Counted from the stretch's first letter, positions 43,991 to 53,635 are shown. The stretch: 57,540 nucleotides of DNA from Actinomycetes bacterium (GCA_021838945.1 JAKCCH010000007.1:1-57540), one strand, 5' to 3'. A program made the numbers and translations. Notes: generated from the letters alone by a model not told the origin.

Positions 43991-44790
43991 AACCGGGGGA
44001 GCTGCGCCGGCGCTACGGCTCGACCGCGCTCGTCGTCGGGGCCTCGGAGGGACTCGGAGCAGCCTGGGCGGAGGCGCTCGCCGAGCACGGCCTCGACCTC
44101 GTCCTCATAGCGCGTCGACCTCAGGTGCTGGAGGCGTTCGCGGCCGAGCTCCGCAGGCAGCATCCGCAGCTCACCGTCGACGCCCTTGTCGGCGACCTTC
44201 GCCATCCCGACTGGCTCCGCCACGGCGCGCAGGCCGGCGTGGGCGGACGGGAGATCGATGTGGTCATCGCCAATGCAGCCGTGTCGCCGGTCGGTCCTTT
44301 TGTCACAACGGATCCCGACGCGCTCGAGGCGACCGTCGAGGTGAACGCTCTCGGCACGCTCCGCCTCGCACGTGCCCTCCTCCCGCCCATGGCGGAACGG
44401 CGGCGCGGGGCCTTCGTCATCATGAGCTCGCTCGCGGGCCACCAGGGGAGCCCCAACCTGGCCGCCTACGCCGCCACGAAGGCGTACCTCAACACTCTCG
44501 GAGAAGGCCTCTGGGCCGAGTTGCGCCCCTTCGGCGTCGACGTGCTTGCCTGTAGCGCAGGGGCAGTCGCGACTCCCGGATACGCCGCCGCAGCCTTGAA
44601 CCGGGCACCGGGCACACTCGAGCCCGCCGCGGTGGTCGAGGCGGCTCTCGCGGCTCTCGGCCGCGTGCCGCGCGTCATCCCCGGTGCCACGAACAAGCTC
44701 GCCACGGCTGTCATGACCCGCGTCCTCTCGCGCAAGGCTGCGATCTCCATCATGAGCACGGCGAACGCCCGCCTCTCCCGCCGGCCCTGA
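43987..44790 (+). CDS. Short-chain dehydrogenase/reductase (SDR)
   Basis: The cofactor loop is ALVVGASEGLGAAWAEALAEHG. DVVIANAAVSPVG, the Ser in [29 protein letters not shown] (Tyr and Lys of the YxxxK pair) and an AGAVATPGY stretch follow. 267 residues. The TTG start is fixed by overlap with the small membrane protein stop. Substrate unknown. It is the second gene of a two-gene unit; 156 bases without a supported gene follow to the convergent PPOX-fold gene. Confidence 0.88.
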   Translation: MKPGELRRRYGSTALVVGASEGLGAAWAEALAEHGLDLVLIARRPQVLEAFAAELRRQHPQLTVDALVGDLRHPDWLRHGAQAGVGGREIDVVIANAAVSPVGPFVTTDPDALEATVEVNALGTLRLARALLPPMAERRRGAFVIMSSLAGHQGSPNLAAYAATKAYLNTLGEGLWAELRPFGVDVLACSAGAVATPGYAAAALNRAPGTLEPAAVVEAALAALGRVPRVIPGATNKLATAVMTRVLSRKAAISIMSTANARLSRRP

Positions 44791-44946
44791 GACTGTCGGT
44801 GTGGCGGGCGCGTTCAGGCGTGCTCCCGGTGGGGTCCGGGGTGAGAGGCTTCGACTCCCACGAGACAGCCGCCGCCGTGGCCGCCTCGACCATGGGTCCT
44901 TTTCTGCCGCGGCTCGCTTTGCTCGGACTCGACCTGGACGGTCGCG

Positions 44947-45369
44947 TCAGTCCCCGCTCCCATCTCGTGCGGACAACCTCGCCGGGGTATTGACCTTCTC
45001 CGCCGCGATGACGAACAGGATGCGCCCATGCGGCCCGACCGGCGCCCGGAACTCGGTTCCCACGTACTTCCGGGAGAGCTCGTCGATGTTGGCTCGCGCC
45101 TCGTCACCTGTCACGACGCGCGCCACCCGGCCGCGCACCTCCGCCCAGTCGTGGTCATCCTCAGCTGTGTGGAGGAGAACCGTCACCCTCGGGTCACGAA
45201 GGAGATTGCGGGCTGCCTGACGCTGCGGCTCGGTGTTGACGAGCAGGTGCTCGCCGTCCGTGTCGATCCAGCGAAGCTGGGCCTGAGGTTGGCCGTCCGG
45301 CATCACGGTGACGATGGTCGCCACGTTGGCTCCCCTGGCGAGCCTGACTACGTCCTCGTCGAGCGCCAC
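44947..45369 (-). CDS. Pyridoxamine 5'-phosphate oxidase-fold protein (F420/FMN binding)
   Basis: The split-barrel fold shows as VVRLARGANVATIVTVMPDGQPQAQLRWIDTDGEHLLVNTEP, followed by AARNLLRDPRVTVLLH, YVGTEFRAPVG and a closing RILFVIAAEKV strand. 140 residues is typical of the F420-dependent reductase relatives of PPOX, common in actinobacteria. Family member and cofactor cannot be decided from sequence. Start at 45369. It is divergent from the S53 peptidase gene with about 130 bases between them. Confidence 0.86.
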   Translation of the reverse strand: MALDEDVVRLARGANVATIVTVMPDGQPQAQLRWIDTDGEHLLVNTEPQRQAARNLLRDPRVTVLLHTAEDDHDWAEVRGRVARVVTGDEARANIDELSRKYVGTEFRAPVGPHGRILFVIAAEKVNTPARLSARDGSGD

Positions 45370-45500
45370 CTGACCTCCTTCTCACCTTCAGTACTCCCGA
45401 ACCGCTGTGGCGAGACTATTCGGACCAGCGAAGAGGGGCTACCCGGATCTCACCGCGTGTGGAACGATGTGCCGCAACCCGAGCGAGATCGGAGGCGACA

Positions 45501-46699
45501 GTGAGGTCTGGTAGGACGCATCAGTCGGGAGGGGGCGCTCGTCGCAGAGCCGGCACTCTGGCAGCACTGCTGCTCGGTGTGTCCGGCGCACTGGTGGTGA
45601 CAGGGGTCCCCGCAGGGGCTTCCCAGGCAAGCCAAGGCTGAGCTCCGGCAACCCGACTGGCCTTTCGCCCGCCGCGCTCCAGTCCGTCTACAACCTCTCG
45701 GGGCTCTCACCCAAATCTGGAGCCGGCGCCGGCCAGATCATCGCGGTCGTCGACGCCTACCACGACCCGAATGCCCTCTCGGACCTCAACAAGTTCAACT
45801 CCGAATACGGATACCCGACGCTCTCGGCTTGCACCTCTCTCTCCCAGTCCGGCTCATGTTTCGAGCAGGTGGACCCGGAGGGCAAGGCCAAGACGAACAG
45901 CGGTTGGGCGCTCGAGGAGTCGCTCGACATCGAGTGGGCTCACGCCGAGGCGCCGGGCGCGAAGATCGTCCTCGTCGAGGCCGCCAGCAACAGCAACTCA
46001 AACCTCTTCAACGCCGTGAGCTATGCCAACAGCATCGGGGCGACCGAGATCTCGATGAGCTGGGGCGGCTCGGAGTCCTCGGGTGAGGCCAGCTACGACG
46101 CCGACATGAGCCACCCCGGAACTCTCTACACGGCTTCGGCCGGTGACAGCGGACACGGCAGCGAGTACCCGGCCGCCTCTCCGAACGTGATCGCGGTCGG
46201 CGGCACCACGCTGAACGGTTGCAGCGGCACCTCGTGCGCCGGTTTCACGAGTGAGACGACCTGGTCGAGCTCTGGTGGTGGCATCTCCTCTTATGAGGCG
46301 ATCCCCGGCTACCAGTCTGGATACACCGGCCCGGTCTACGGCGCCGGCACGATCGACACCCTCACCGGCGGTGAGAGAGGGATCCCCGACGTCTCGTTCG
46401 ACGCCAACCCGAACACGGGAGTGTCGGTCTACGACAGCACACGATACGACGGTCAGTCGGGCTGGTTCACCCTCGGAGGCACGAGCGTCGGCGCGCCCAA
46501 CTGGGCTGGAGTCCTCGCCGCTGGTAAGGCAGCCGGTTCTACGGCACTGCAGGGGAACGCCGCCATCTACTCCGGCGGCTACTCAAAGAACCTGCGGGAC
46601 ATCACGAGCGGCACCAACGGGAGTTGCGGAACTGACTGCACCGCCGGTCCCGGCTACGACTTGGTCACCGGCCTCGGGAGCCCGGTCAACTACCCGTGA
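45501..46699 (+). pseudogene. S53-family (sedolisin-like) peptidase with an apparent frameshift near 45600-45641
   Basis: The GTG at 45501 has GGAGG six bases upstream and begins a signal peptide (RRRAGTLAALLLGVSGALVVTG, then AGASQA). That frame stops at 45639. The peptidase itself is in another frame, open from 45515 to the stop at 46697-46699. It starts in sense around SSGNPTGLSPAALQSVYNL and includes IIAVVDAYHDPNALSDLNKF. Glu and Asp of the sedolisin pair are in GWALEESLDIEW, the oxyanion Asp in TASAGDSG and the Ser in LGGTSVGAPNWAG. That frame has no ATG, GTG or TTG before 45869, inside the domain. A single base lost in the GGGG/CCCC runs near 45603-45618 would explain everything. No prodomain is present between signal and catalytic part, as in short actinobacterial S53 proteins. 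Secreted if intact. Confidence 0.8.
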
Positions 46700-46725
46700 C
46701 CGCGGAGTGACCCGGACGTCCGCGA

Positions 46726-46797
46726 GCCTGGGAGGAGAATCGAACTCCTGACCTACGCATTACGAGTGCGTTGCTCTGCCGACTGAGCTACCCAGGC
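46726..46797 (-). tRNA. tRNA-Thr (anticodon CGU)
   Basis: A complete cloverleaf reads on the minus strand: acceptor stem GCCTGGG/CCCAGGC, a D arm, an anticodon stem ACGCA/TGCGT with loop CTCGTAA (anticodon CGT, reading ACG), a five-base variable loop, and a T arm with TTCGATT. 72 bases without an encoded CCA. It lies between the S53 gene and lacZ, antisense to both. Confidence 0.95.
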
Positions 46798-46862
46798 GAG
46801 GTCCCGAGCGAGCCAGGCCGGGATCCTCACGACCAGGACGTTCGTCGAACCGTCAAAGAGTC

Positions 46863-46868
46863 TACGGT
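46863..46868 (+). promoter_or_regulatory. -10 box of a probable leaderless lacZ transcript
   Basis: TACGGT ends nine bases before the GTG start and no Shine-Dalgarno is seen. The -35 is indistinct. Confidence 0.4.
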
Positions 46869-46877
46869 ATCCCGCCG

Positions 46878-49811
46878 GTGCCGAGAGACGAGCTCGAAGA
46901 GATGCAGGCGCTTCATCTGACAGCGCCACTCGACGCGTTCGGTCCGCGCTCGTGGACGCGCCCCGAGGTGATCGCTGTCAACCGCCTTCCCTCCACGACC
47001 TTCTTCGAGCGCGCAGCCACGCTCTCCCTGGACGGCCGCTGGCGCTTCCGCCTCCGCCGGCGTCCCGAAGCCGTCACCGCCTCCGATCTCAGCGGGCCGA
47101 CCGGCGGCGAGGCATGGGGCGAGGTCGAGGTGCCCGGCTGCTGGACGATGCAGGGCTACGACCGCCCGCAGTACACGAACGTCCAGATGCCCTTCGACGG
47201 GCCGCCTCCCCGCGTCCCCGACGAGAACCCGACCGGTGTCTACCGCACCACCCTCACAGTCCCCGACGAGTGGAAAGGGCAACGGGTCATCCTCCACGTC
47301 GCCGGTGCAGAAGCGGTCCTCTATCTCTTCCTCGACGGCCGCCCCCTCGGCATGGGCAAGGACTCACGCCTCCCCGACGAGTTCGACCTCACGGGGCTCG
47401 TGGCACCCGGTCAAGCGCACGAGCTCGCCTGCGTCGTCGTCCGCTGGTCCGACGCGACGTACCTGGAGGACCAGGACCACTGGTACCACGCCGGGATCCA
47501 CCGCAGCGTCTTCGTGTATGCGACCCCGGTGGTCCACATCGCCGACGTCCACTCGGTGACCGACTTCGATCCGGCCGACCGCACAGGTCGCGCCCGCCTC
47601 GAGGTGGCACTCGGGACAGCCACGCCGACGGACCCTCCGCCGTCGGACTGGACGATCAGGGTGGCGCTCGGGGGCACGCCGCACGCCGTCGAGGCACCGG
47701 CGCGTTTCGAGCATTCGACGAGCTACCTCGTGAACGCCTTCCTGTTCGAGGGGAGGGGCGCGGAGCTGTGCTTCGAGGTCCCCGACGTGGAGCCCTGGTC
47801 GGCGGAGAGCCCGCGCCTGTACGAGCTCGCCGTCTCGCTGCATGATGCGGACGGTCAGGTGGTCGATCGCGTCGCCCTCGGGGTCGGCTTCCGCCGAGTC
47901 GAGGTGCAGGGGTACGAGCTCCTCGTGAACGGCGAGCCCATCCTCGTCAAGGGCGTGAACCGGCACGACCACGACCCGCACCGTGGCAAGGCGGTGTCAC
48001 GAGCATCGATCGAACGCGACATCGTGCTCATGAAGCAGCACAACCTGAACTCCGTCCGCACGTCGCACTACCCGAACGACGCCGCCCTCTACGAGACCTG
48101 TGACCGCCTCGGCATGTACGTCATCGACGAGGCGAACGTCGAGACCCACGCCTACCTGCGAAGCCTCACCAAGGACGCCACCTTCGAGGCCGCGATCCTC
48201 GAGCGCATCACCCGGATGGCCCGACGCGACAAGAACCACCCCTGCGTGGTCGCCTGGTCACTCGGCAACGAGAGCGGCGTCGGACCAGTGCACCTCGCTG
48301 CGGCCGAGTGGCTGCGGCGCTACGACACGACGCGACCGATCCACTACGAGAGCGGCATCTTCGAGGACGAGATGTCCGACAGGGCGCACGGCCGTGACCC
48401 GGACCTCCCGGCGATCCTGGCGCGACCCCGCCAGGAGACCGATCTCATCGCGCCCATGTACCCGCCCGTCGAGGCCCTCGTGAGATGGGCGACCCAACAC
48501 AGCCCCCACCGTCCGCTCGTCATGAGCGAGTACTGCCACGCCATGGGCAACTCGTGCGGCGGCCTCGACGAGTACTGGGCTGCCGTGAGGACGCACCGCG
48601 GGTTACAGGGTGGCTTCATCTGGGACTGGGCGGACCAGGCGCTCGCGCAGCAGCAGGCCGACGGCACTGAGCGACTCGCCTACGGCGGCGACTTCGGCGA
48701 CACGCCGAACGACGGCACGTTCTGCATGAACGGCCTCGTGGCAGCTGATCGCACACCCCATCCCTCGCTCCTCGAAGCGAAGAAGGTCCTCCAGCCCGTG
48801 CGCGTGGAGGCGCTCGACGCAGCGGCGGGCTTGCTGAGGATCACGAACGAGAACGCCTTCACGGACCTGTCGTGGCTGGAGTGCACAGCCGAGGTGGTAG
48901 CCGATGGGATCGTCATCGCCCGCGTACCGCTCGGCCGGCTCGCGATCGGTGCGGGGGAGCAGCGCGAAGTGCGCGTCCCGCTCCCGTCGCTGAGCGACGT
49001 CCCGCGACACGAACGCATCGACCTGACCGTGACATGGCGGGCTGCCGAGGACCTGCCATGGGCCGAGCAAGGGCACGTCGTCGCCTGGGACGAAGTCTGC
49101 GTGCGCGCCGCCCGGGGTCCGGCCCACGCACCGGGACGCACTCGCCGCCGGGATCTCGACACCCTCGAACCGACCCTCTCGCTCTGGCGGGCCCCGATCG
49201 ACAACGAGATCTTCGGGCCTCGCCACGCCGATCGCTGGCAACGCCTCGGACTGCCGGGCATCGCCGCGACAGTTCCCTGGGACACTCGAGTCGAGCCGGA
49301 CTCGGAGGGGGCTGTGCGCGTCATGCACTCCGTCACGGTTCCCGACGATCTCGACGACATCGCCCGGGTGGGCGTCCGGCTCCGCCTCGGCGGCGGAGTC
49401 GAGACGGTGGAATGGCTCGGCATCGGGCCGCACGAGTGCTACTCCGACCGTTCCCAAAGCGGGCGTCACGGGCGGTGGACGACTGCCGTCGACGACTGGT
49501 CGGTCCGGTACGTGCACCCGCAGGCGAGCGGAAACCGGCTCGGAGTCCGGTGGTTGCGCTTCCTCGACGCGGCCGGCGATCCGCTCCTCACCATCGACGA
49601 GATCGCCGATCTCGACGTCACGGTGAGCCGCCACACCGACGAGGAGATCGCCGCTGCCGCCCACTGGGAGGAAGTGGCCGCGTCGAGCGACTGCTATGTC
49701 TGGATCGACGCGCGCCACCGCGGCGTCGGCTCCGGGGCCTGCGGGCCGGACACGAGCCCCGCCCATCGGGTCCGGTCCGGCGAGTACAGCTGGTCCTATC
49801 GCCTGCGCTGA
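46878..49811 (+). CDS. lacZ: Beta-galactosidase, glycoside hydrolase family 2 (LacZ type)
   Basis: The 977-residue enzyme has the full GH2 plan. A jelly-roll sugar-binding domain comes first (VEVPGCWTMQGYDRPQYTNVQMPF is diagnostic), followed by Ig-like domains. The TIM barrel has its acid/base Glu465 in SLGNESGVGP and nucleophile Glu551 in LVMSEYCHAMGNS. The C-terminal domain 5 includes LWRAPIDNEIFG and WLGIGPHECYSDR. No signal peptide, so cytosolic. It stands alone: no lac permease or regulator is near, so a natural role in cleaving internal galactosides can only be guessed. Confidence 0.95.
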   Translation: MPRDELEEMQALHLTAPLDAFGPRSWTRPEVIAVNRLPSTTFFERAATLSLDGRWRFRLRRRPEAVTASDLSGPTGGEAWGEVEVPGCWTMQGYDRPQYTNVQMPFDGPPPRVPDENPTGVYRTTLTVPDEWKGQRVILHVAGAEAVLYLFLDGRPLGMGKDSRLPDEFDLTGLVAPGQAHELACVVVRWSDATYLEDQDHWYHAGIHRSVFVYATPVVHIADVHSVTDFDPADRTGRARLEVALGTATPTDPPPSDWTIRVALGGTPHAVEAPARFEHSTSYLVNAFLFEGRGAELCFEVPDVEPWSAESPRLYELAVSLHDADGQVVDRVALGVGFRRVEVQGYELLVNGEPILVKGVNRHDHDPHRGKAVSRASIERDIVLMKQHNLNSVRTSHYPNDAALYETCDRLGMYVIDEANVETHAYLRSLTKDATFEAAILERITRMARRDKNHPCVVAWSLGNESGVGPVHLAAAEWLRRYDTTRPIHYESGIFEDEMSDRAHGRDPDLPAILARPRQETDLIAPMYPPVEALVRWATQHSPHRPLVMSEYCHAMGNSCGGLDEYWAAVRTHRGLQGGFIWDWADQALAQQQADGTERLAYGGDFGDTPNDGTFCMNGLVAADRTPHPSLLEAKKVLQPVRVEALDAAAGLLRITNENAFTDLSWLECTAEVVADGIVIARVPLGRLAIGAGEQREVRVPLPSLSDVPRHERIDLTVTWRAAEDLPWAEQGHVVAWDEVCVRAARGPAHAPGRTRRRDLDTLEPTLSLWRAPIDNEIFGPRHADRWQRLGLPGIAATVPWDTRVEPDSEGAVRVMHSVTVPDDLDDIARVGVRLRLGGGVETVEWLGIGPHECYSDRSQSGRHGRWTTAVDDWSVRYVHPQASGNRLGVRWLRFLDAAGDPLLTIDEIADLDVTVSRHTDEEIAAAAHWEEVAASSDCYVWIDARHRGVGSGACGPDTSPAHRVRSGEYSWSYRLR

Positions 49812-49839
49812 GCCCGGAGCGACACCCGCTTCGGCCAGG

Positions 49840-49845
49840 TACCGT
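49840..49845 (+). promoter_or_regulatory. -10 box of a probable leaderless transcript (maleylpyruvate isomerase-like gene)
   Basis: TACCGT ends six bases before the ATG with no Shine-Dalgarno. It starts 29 bases after the lacZ stop, so the downstream gene can be transcribed on its own. Confidence 0.45.
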
Positions 49846-49851
49846 CAGTGG

Positions 49852-50631
49852 ATGGACCCTCAGATGGCGGACCGGCTCGACGCCCTGCAGCAGACCTGGA
49901 TCTCGCTCGGGGAGGTGCTCCAGGACCTCCCCGAGCGGGAGTGGCGCATCGAGACAGGTTGCCCGGGATGGACCGTCCAGGACACGGTCGCCCACCTCAC
50001 CTCCTTCGAGCTGGCAGCGATGGGTGAGCACCAACCGGAGCACATGCTGCCGGCCGGCTTGGAGCATGTCCACGGCGACACCCATCGGATGATCGAGATA
50101 CCGATCGACTACCGGCGCAGCTGGGCGCCGCGCAAGGTCTTCGATGAATTCCGTGACGTGACCGCTCGGCGCCTCACCATGCTGCGAGCTGATGACACGC
50201 CTTCCGACGCGATGATGCCGTTCATCTTCGGCGGGCAACTGCCCTACCGCTCGTTCATGGCCGTCCGCGTCTTCGACGCGTACGCCCACGAGCAGGACAT
50301 CCGGCGGGCCACCGGACGCAACGGGAACCTCACCGGTCCCGCTGCCTCACTCGCCCGCCGTCAGCTCGTCTCGGCCTGGAGCCGTGCGTGCGCCTCGCTT
50401 CCGGAGTTCGCCGGCGCGTCGGTCAAGGTCGAGATCGACGGCGAGCTGCACCGGCTCACCGAGGCTCCGGGCGACACCGTGACGGCGCCCGAGGTCATCT
50501 GGCACACGTCCTTCGAGAACGCCATGGCGCTCGGCTGCGGCAGGGCGGATGCCGACCTCGCGAGCGTGACCGTCATCGGGGACGAGGACCTGTTCCAGTC
50601 CCTCATCCCCCACCTCGCGTTCACTCCGTAG
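49852..50631 (+). CDS. Maleylpyruvate isomerase-like (DinB-fold) protein
   Basis: A four-helix-bundle protein with the actinobacterial mycothiol-dependent maleylpyruvate isomerase pattern: PGWTVQDTVAHLTSFELAAMG, RSFMAVRVFDAYAHEQDIRRATG and a C-terminal sheet. The His residues at AHL and AHEQD are the positions that bind metal in this fold. Members include thiol-dependent enzymes using mycothiol, in line with the SigR/RsrA system in this window. The actual substrate is not known. 259 residues. The 3' end overlaps the convergent PLP enzyme gene by eleven bases. Confidence 0.83.
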   Translation: MDPQMADRLDALQQTWISLGEVLQDLPEREWRIETGCPGWTVQDTVAHLTSFELAAMGEHQPEHMLPAGLEHVHGDTHRMIEIPIDYRRSWAPRKVFDEFRDVTARRLTMLRADDTPSDAMMPFIFGGQLPYRSFMAVRVFDAYAHEQDIRRATGRNGNLTGPAASLARRQLVSAWSRACASLPEFAGASVKVEIDGELHRLTEAPGDTVTAPEVIWHTSFENAMALGCGRADADLASVTVIGDEDLFQSLIPHLAFTP

Positions 50632-51850
50632 CGCGAGCGAACGCCCCCTCGAAGTCCGCGACCAGGTCGGCGGCGTTCTCGATCCCGGCGCTGATCCTCA
50701 CGAGGCCGTCGCTGATCCCGCTCGCGCGGCGGACCTCGGCGGGCATCTGGCGATGTGTCGTCGTCGCCGGATGGCAGACCAAGGTGTGCGTCCCGCCGAG
50801 CGATGCTGCGATCCACGCCAGGCGGAGCGAGTCGCACCAACGGGCTGCGGCCTCGACCCCGCCGGTGAGCTCGATGCTGAGCATGCTGCCGTACCGGCCC
50901 CGGCCGAGCAGCTTCGAAGCCCGCTCGTGGTGCGGGTGCGAGGGCAAACCGGGGTAGTGCACTGCCTCCACCTCCGGCCGCGCCTCGAGCATCCGCGCGA
51001 GCACATCGGCGTTGTCGCACATCCGCTCCATCCGGAGCTCGAGCGTCTCGGCGCCGCGCAGGCACAGCCACGCCTCGAACGGAGGCATCGCCCCGCCGGT
51101 GTCGAGTGCCACAGCGCGGATCCGCCCCCGCCCCGCAGTGCTGGAGCACACGACGCCCGCGACGAGGTCAGAGTGGCCGGCGATCACCTTCGTGACGGAG
51201 TGGACGACGAACTCGAAGCCATGGTCCACCGGGTTGCACAGGTACGGCGAAGCGAACGTGTTGTCCACGGCCGCCGGCACTCCCGCCTCGCGGCAGGCGG
51301 CACCGAGCAGCGGGAGGTCGGCGACGGTGCAGAGAGGGTTGGCGATCGTCTCACAGTAGAAGAGCGCCGCACCGACCAGGGCGTGCCGTAGCGACTCGAT
51401 GTCGTGCGGGTCCACGAACGTCACCTCGATGCCGTAGCGGGGCAGCACTTCCCGGAACAGCGAGTACGTGCCGCCGTACAGCTCCCGGCTCGCCACGATG
51501 CGGTCACCGGCGCGTGCGGAGGCGATGCACACGGCGTGGACGGCCGACATGCCCGACGAGAAGGCGAAGGCGGCCTCGGTGCGCTCGAGCGCGGCCATGA
51601 GCGACTCGAACGCCTCGACGGTCGGGTTGCCGTAGCCCCGGCCGTAGGCATACCCGGGACGGTTGCCGGCGAGCACCTCGGCGAACTCGTCCCCCGTCTC
51701 GAAACGCCACGTGGACGTCTGGTAGATCGGCACGCTCGCCGGCGTCTGTGCGATCTCGCCGGAACCCGCGCGTGAGGCGGCCGCGCCGTGCACGCTCCGG
51801 GTGCCGAAGCCGGGCTCTTCCCCGAGAGGGCGACCGTGAGGTCCGGTCAC
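50621..51850 (-). CDS. Cystathionine gamma-lyase/synthase-family PLP enzyme
   Basis: A Cys/Met-metabolism PLP enzyme. TRSVHGAA near the N-terminus, YAYGRGYGNPTVEAFESLMAALE, AFAFSSGMSAVHAV (phosphate-binding Ser), AAVDNTFASPYLCNPVDHGFEFVVHSVTKVIAGHSD (PLP Lys in SVTK) and RISAGIE near the end all fit. The family includes cystathionine gamma-lyase and synthase, methionine gamma-lyase and O-acetylhomoserine sulfhydrylase; I cannot decide between them. The GTG overlaps the stop of the acyl-CoA ligase gene (GTGA). 409 residues. Confidence 0.9.
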   Translation of the reverse strand: MTGPHGRPLGEEPGFGTRSVHGAAASRAGSGEIAQTPASVPIYQTSTWRFETGDEFAEVLAGNRPGYAYGRGYGNPTVEAFESLMAALERTEAAFAFSSGMSAVHAVCIASARAGDRIVASRELYGGTYSLFREVLPRYGIEVTFVDPHDIESLRHALVGAALFYCETIANPLCTVADLPLLGAACREAGVPAAVDNTFASPYLCNPVDHGFEFVVHSVTKVIAGHSDLVAGVVCSSTAGRGRIRAVALDTGGAMPPFEAWLCLRGAETLELRMERMCDNADVLARMLEARPEVEAVHYPGLPSHPHHERASKLLGRGRYGSMLSIELTGGVEAAARWCDSLRLAWIAASLGGTHTLVCHPATTTHRQMPAEVRRASGISDGLVRISAGIENAADLVADFEGAFARATE

Positions 51851-53625
51851 GAGCCGACCACCTGCTCGCGTAGCTCACGCTTCAGCACCTTGCCTGCCGG
51901 GTTGCGCGGCAGATCGCCTTCGATGAACCAGATGTGAGCGGGCACCTTGAACCCCGCGATGCGCTCGGCGACGTGAGCGCGCAGCTCGTCTTCGGTGAGC
52001 GATCGGCCCGGCTTCAGGACCACGACAGCCCCGACCTCTTCGCCGAGCACGTCGTGGGGCACGCCGAGAACCGCCGCGTCGTCGACCGCCGGGTGCTCGA
52101 AGATCGCCGACTCGACTTCGACTGAGTAGACGTTCTCGCCGCCACGGATCACCATGTCCTTCGCCCGGTCCACGATGTAGATGAAGCCTTCGTCGTCGAG
52201 CTTGGCGACGTCGCCGGTGTGCAGCCAGCCGTCGGTGAAGGTGAGGGCGGTCGCCTCGGGATTGTTCCAGTAGCCGCGCACGACGTTCGGCCCCTTGATC
52301 CAGAGCTCGCCCGTCTCGCCGGTGGCCACGTCCTCCCCATCCGGCCCGACGACGCGGACGTCCACGACGGGGACCGGCGGACCGACCGAGTCCGGCTTGT
52401 CGAAGTAGTCCTCTCCCGAGTTCATGCTCGTGACCGAGGACGTCTCGGTGAGCCCGTAGCCGTTCGAGGCGGAGCCGGACGGGAAGTGCTCACGGATCTT
52501 CCGCACGAGCTCCGGAGGTGCGGGCGCGCCTCCATAGGCGACGGAACTGACGCTCGAGGTGTCGCGCCGTTCGAAGTCGGGCGATTCGATCACCTGCCAG
52601 GCCATGGTCGGCACGCCCCCGAAGACGGTGACCCGCTCGCGCTCGATGAGCTCGAGCGCTCGCTCGGGGTTCCAACGCCGCATCATCACGAGCTTCCCGC
52701 CTGCCGCCGTGTTGGCGACGAGGATGGAGTGACAGCCCGTCGCGTGGAAGAGCGGCACCGAGAGCAGGTAGGCGCTCTGCGCGGCGCCGGTCTCGATGTT
52801 GGCGCGCATCTCCTCGCTCGAGGTGAGCTGCGCCCGGGCCGCGACGAATCCGAGGCTCATGAGGTTGGTGCAGATGTTGCGTTGCGTGCCGAGCGCACCC
52901 TTCGGTCGCCCTGTCGTGCCCGAGGTGTAGAAGATCGTGGCGTTGTCGTCAGGGGTGACGTCGGCAGGCGGGAGGACCGCCCCCGCCTTCGGCGGGCGGA
53001 GCTCGGCGAGCACCTCCTCCATGCGCTCGGCCCGCTCCGCCAGGCCCGGCGGCAGCTCGCCGGTGTGGCCTTCGTGCCCCCCGGGGTCGTCGGCCCGTGC
53101 GACGACGACATGAGCGAGACCCACCTCCTCGAGCTCGTCCAGGTGGGGTGCGATGCGTTCCAGCCGCTCGCGGTCGAGGACGAGCACGGTCGTGCCCGAG
53201 TCCTCCAATCCGTACGCGAGCTCGGGTCCGGTCCACCAGGCGTTCAGGGGGACGATGACGGCTCCGACGGCAGCCGCGCCCCAGAAGGCTATGACCCACT
53301 CGGGGAAGTTCCGCATCGCGATCGCGACCCGGTCCCCGACGCCGACGCCGTAGCGCTCGGTGAGAGCGCGGGCGAAGGCGACCGCCTCCACGAAGTGCTC
53401 CTCGAAGGTCATCCGCTCGTCCTCGTAGACGAGAAACGTCTTGTCCCCGTGCAACCGGGACAGCTCCAGGATCGAGCGCAAGGACGGCGGGCAGTTCTTC
53501 CAGACCCTCGTCGGGCGACCGTCGACGATCTCCTCGGCGACCTCGAACATCTGACCCGGACCGGTCAGCTGGTGAGTCGCCTCCCTCGAGCTGAGTGGCA
53601 CGAGAGGGAGCGTACCGTGCGGCAT
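51847..53625 (-). CDS. AMP-dependent acyl-CoA synthetase/ligase
   Basis: The adenylate-forming fold is complete: ATP loop FYTSGTTGRPKG, the core motifs YGLTETSSVTSMNSG and GELWIKGPNVVRGYW, the hinge TGDVAKLDDEGFIYIVDRAKDMVIRGGENVYSVEVE, and the catalytic Lys near the end in NPAGKVLKRELRE. It activates a carboxylic acid as acyl-AMP then acyl-CoA; the chain preference is unknown. I use the ATG at 53625 with GAGGTG upstream (592 residues); a GTG at 53634 is possible. Downstream it is coupled to the PLP enzyme; upstream, the thioredoxin-like gene ends ten bases away. Confidence 0.93.
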   Translation of the reverse strand: MPHGTLPLVPLSSREATHQLTGPGQMFEVAEEIVDGRPTRVWKNCPPSLRSILELSRLHGDKTFLVYEDERMTFEEHFVEAVAFARALTERYGVGVGDRVAIAMRNFPEWVIAFWGAAAVGAVIVPLNAWWTGPELAYGLEDSGTTVLVLDRERLERIAPHLDELEEVGLAHVVVARADDPGGHEGHTGELPPGLAERAERMEEVLAELRPPKAGAVLPPADVTPDDNATIFYTSGTTGRPKGALGTQRNICTNLMSLGFVAARAQLTSSEEMRANIETGAAQSAYLLSVPLFHATGCHSILVANTAAGGKLVMMRRWNPERALELIERERVTVFGGVPTMAWQVIESPDFERRDTSSVSSVAYGGAPAPPELVRKIREHFPSGSASNGYGLTETSSVTSMNSGEDYFDKPDSVGPPVPVVDVRVVGPDGEDVATGETGELWIKGPNVVRGYWNNPEATALTFTDGWLHTGDVAKLDDEGFIYIVDRAKDMVIRGGENVYSVEVESAIFEHPAVDDAAVLGVPHDVLGEEVGAVVVLKPGRSLTEDELRAHVAERIAGFKVPAHIWFIEGDLPRNPAGKVLKRELREQVVGS

Positions 53626-53635
53626 CGGAGCCACC

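Noticed and set aside
44799-44993. 64-codon plus-strand frame between the SDR and the PPOX-fold gene
   Set aside because: No ribosome binding site, no recognisable motif and it runs into the convergent PPOX gene.
45595-45645. Programmed ribosomal frameshift in the S53 gene
   Set aside because: No slippery heptamer with a following stem was seen; a one-base loss in the G/C runs is simpler. Kept as a possibility only in the finding.
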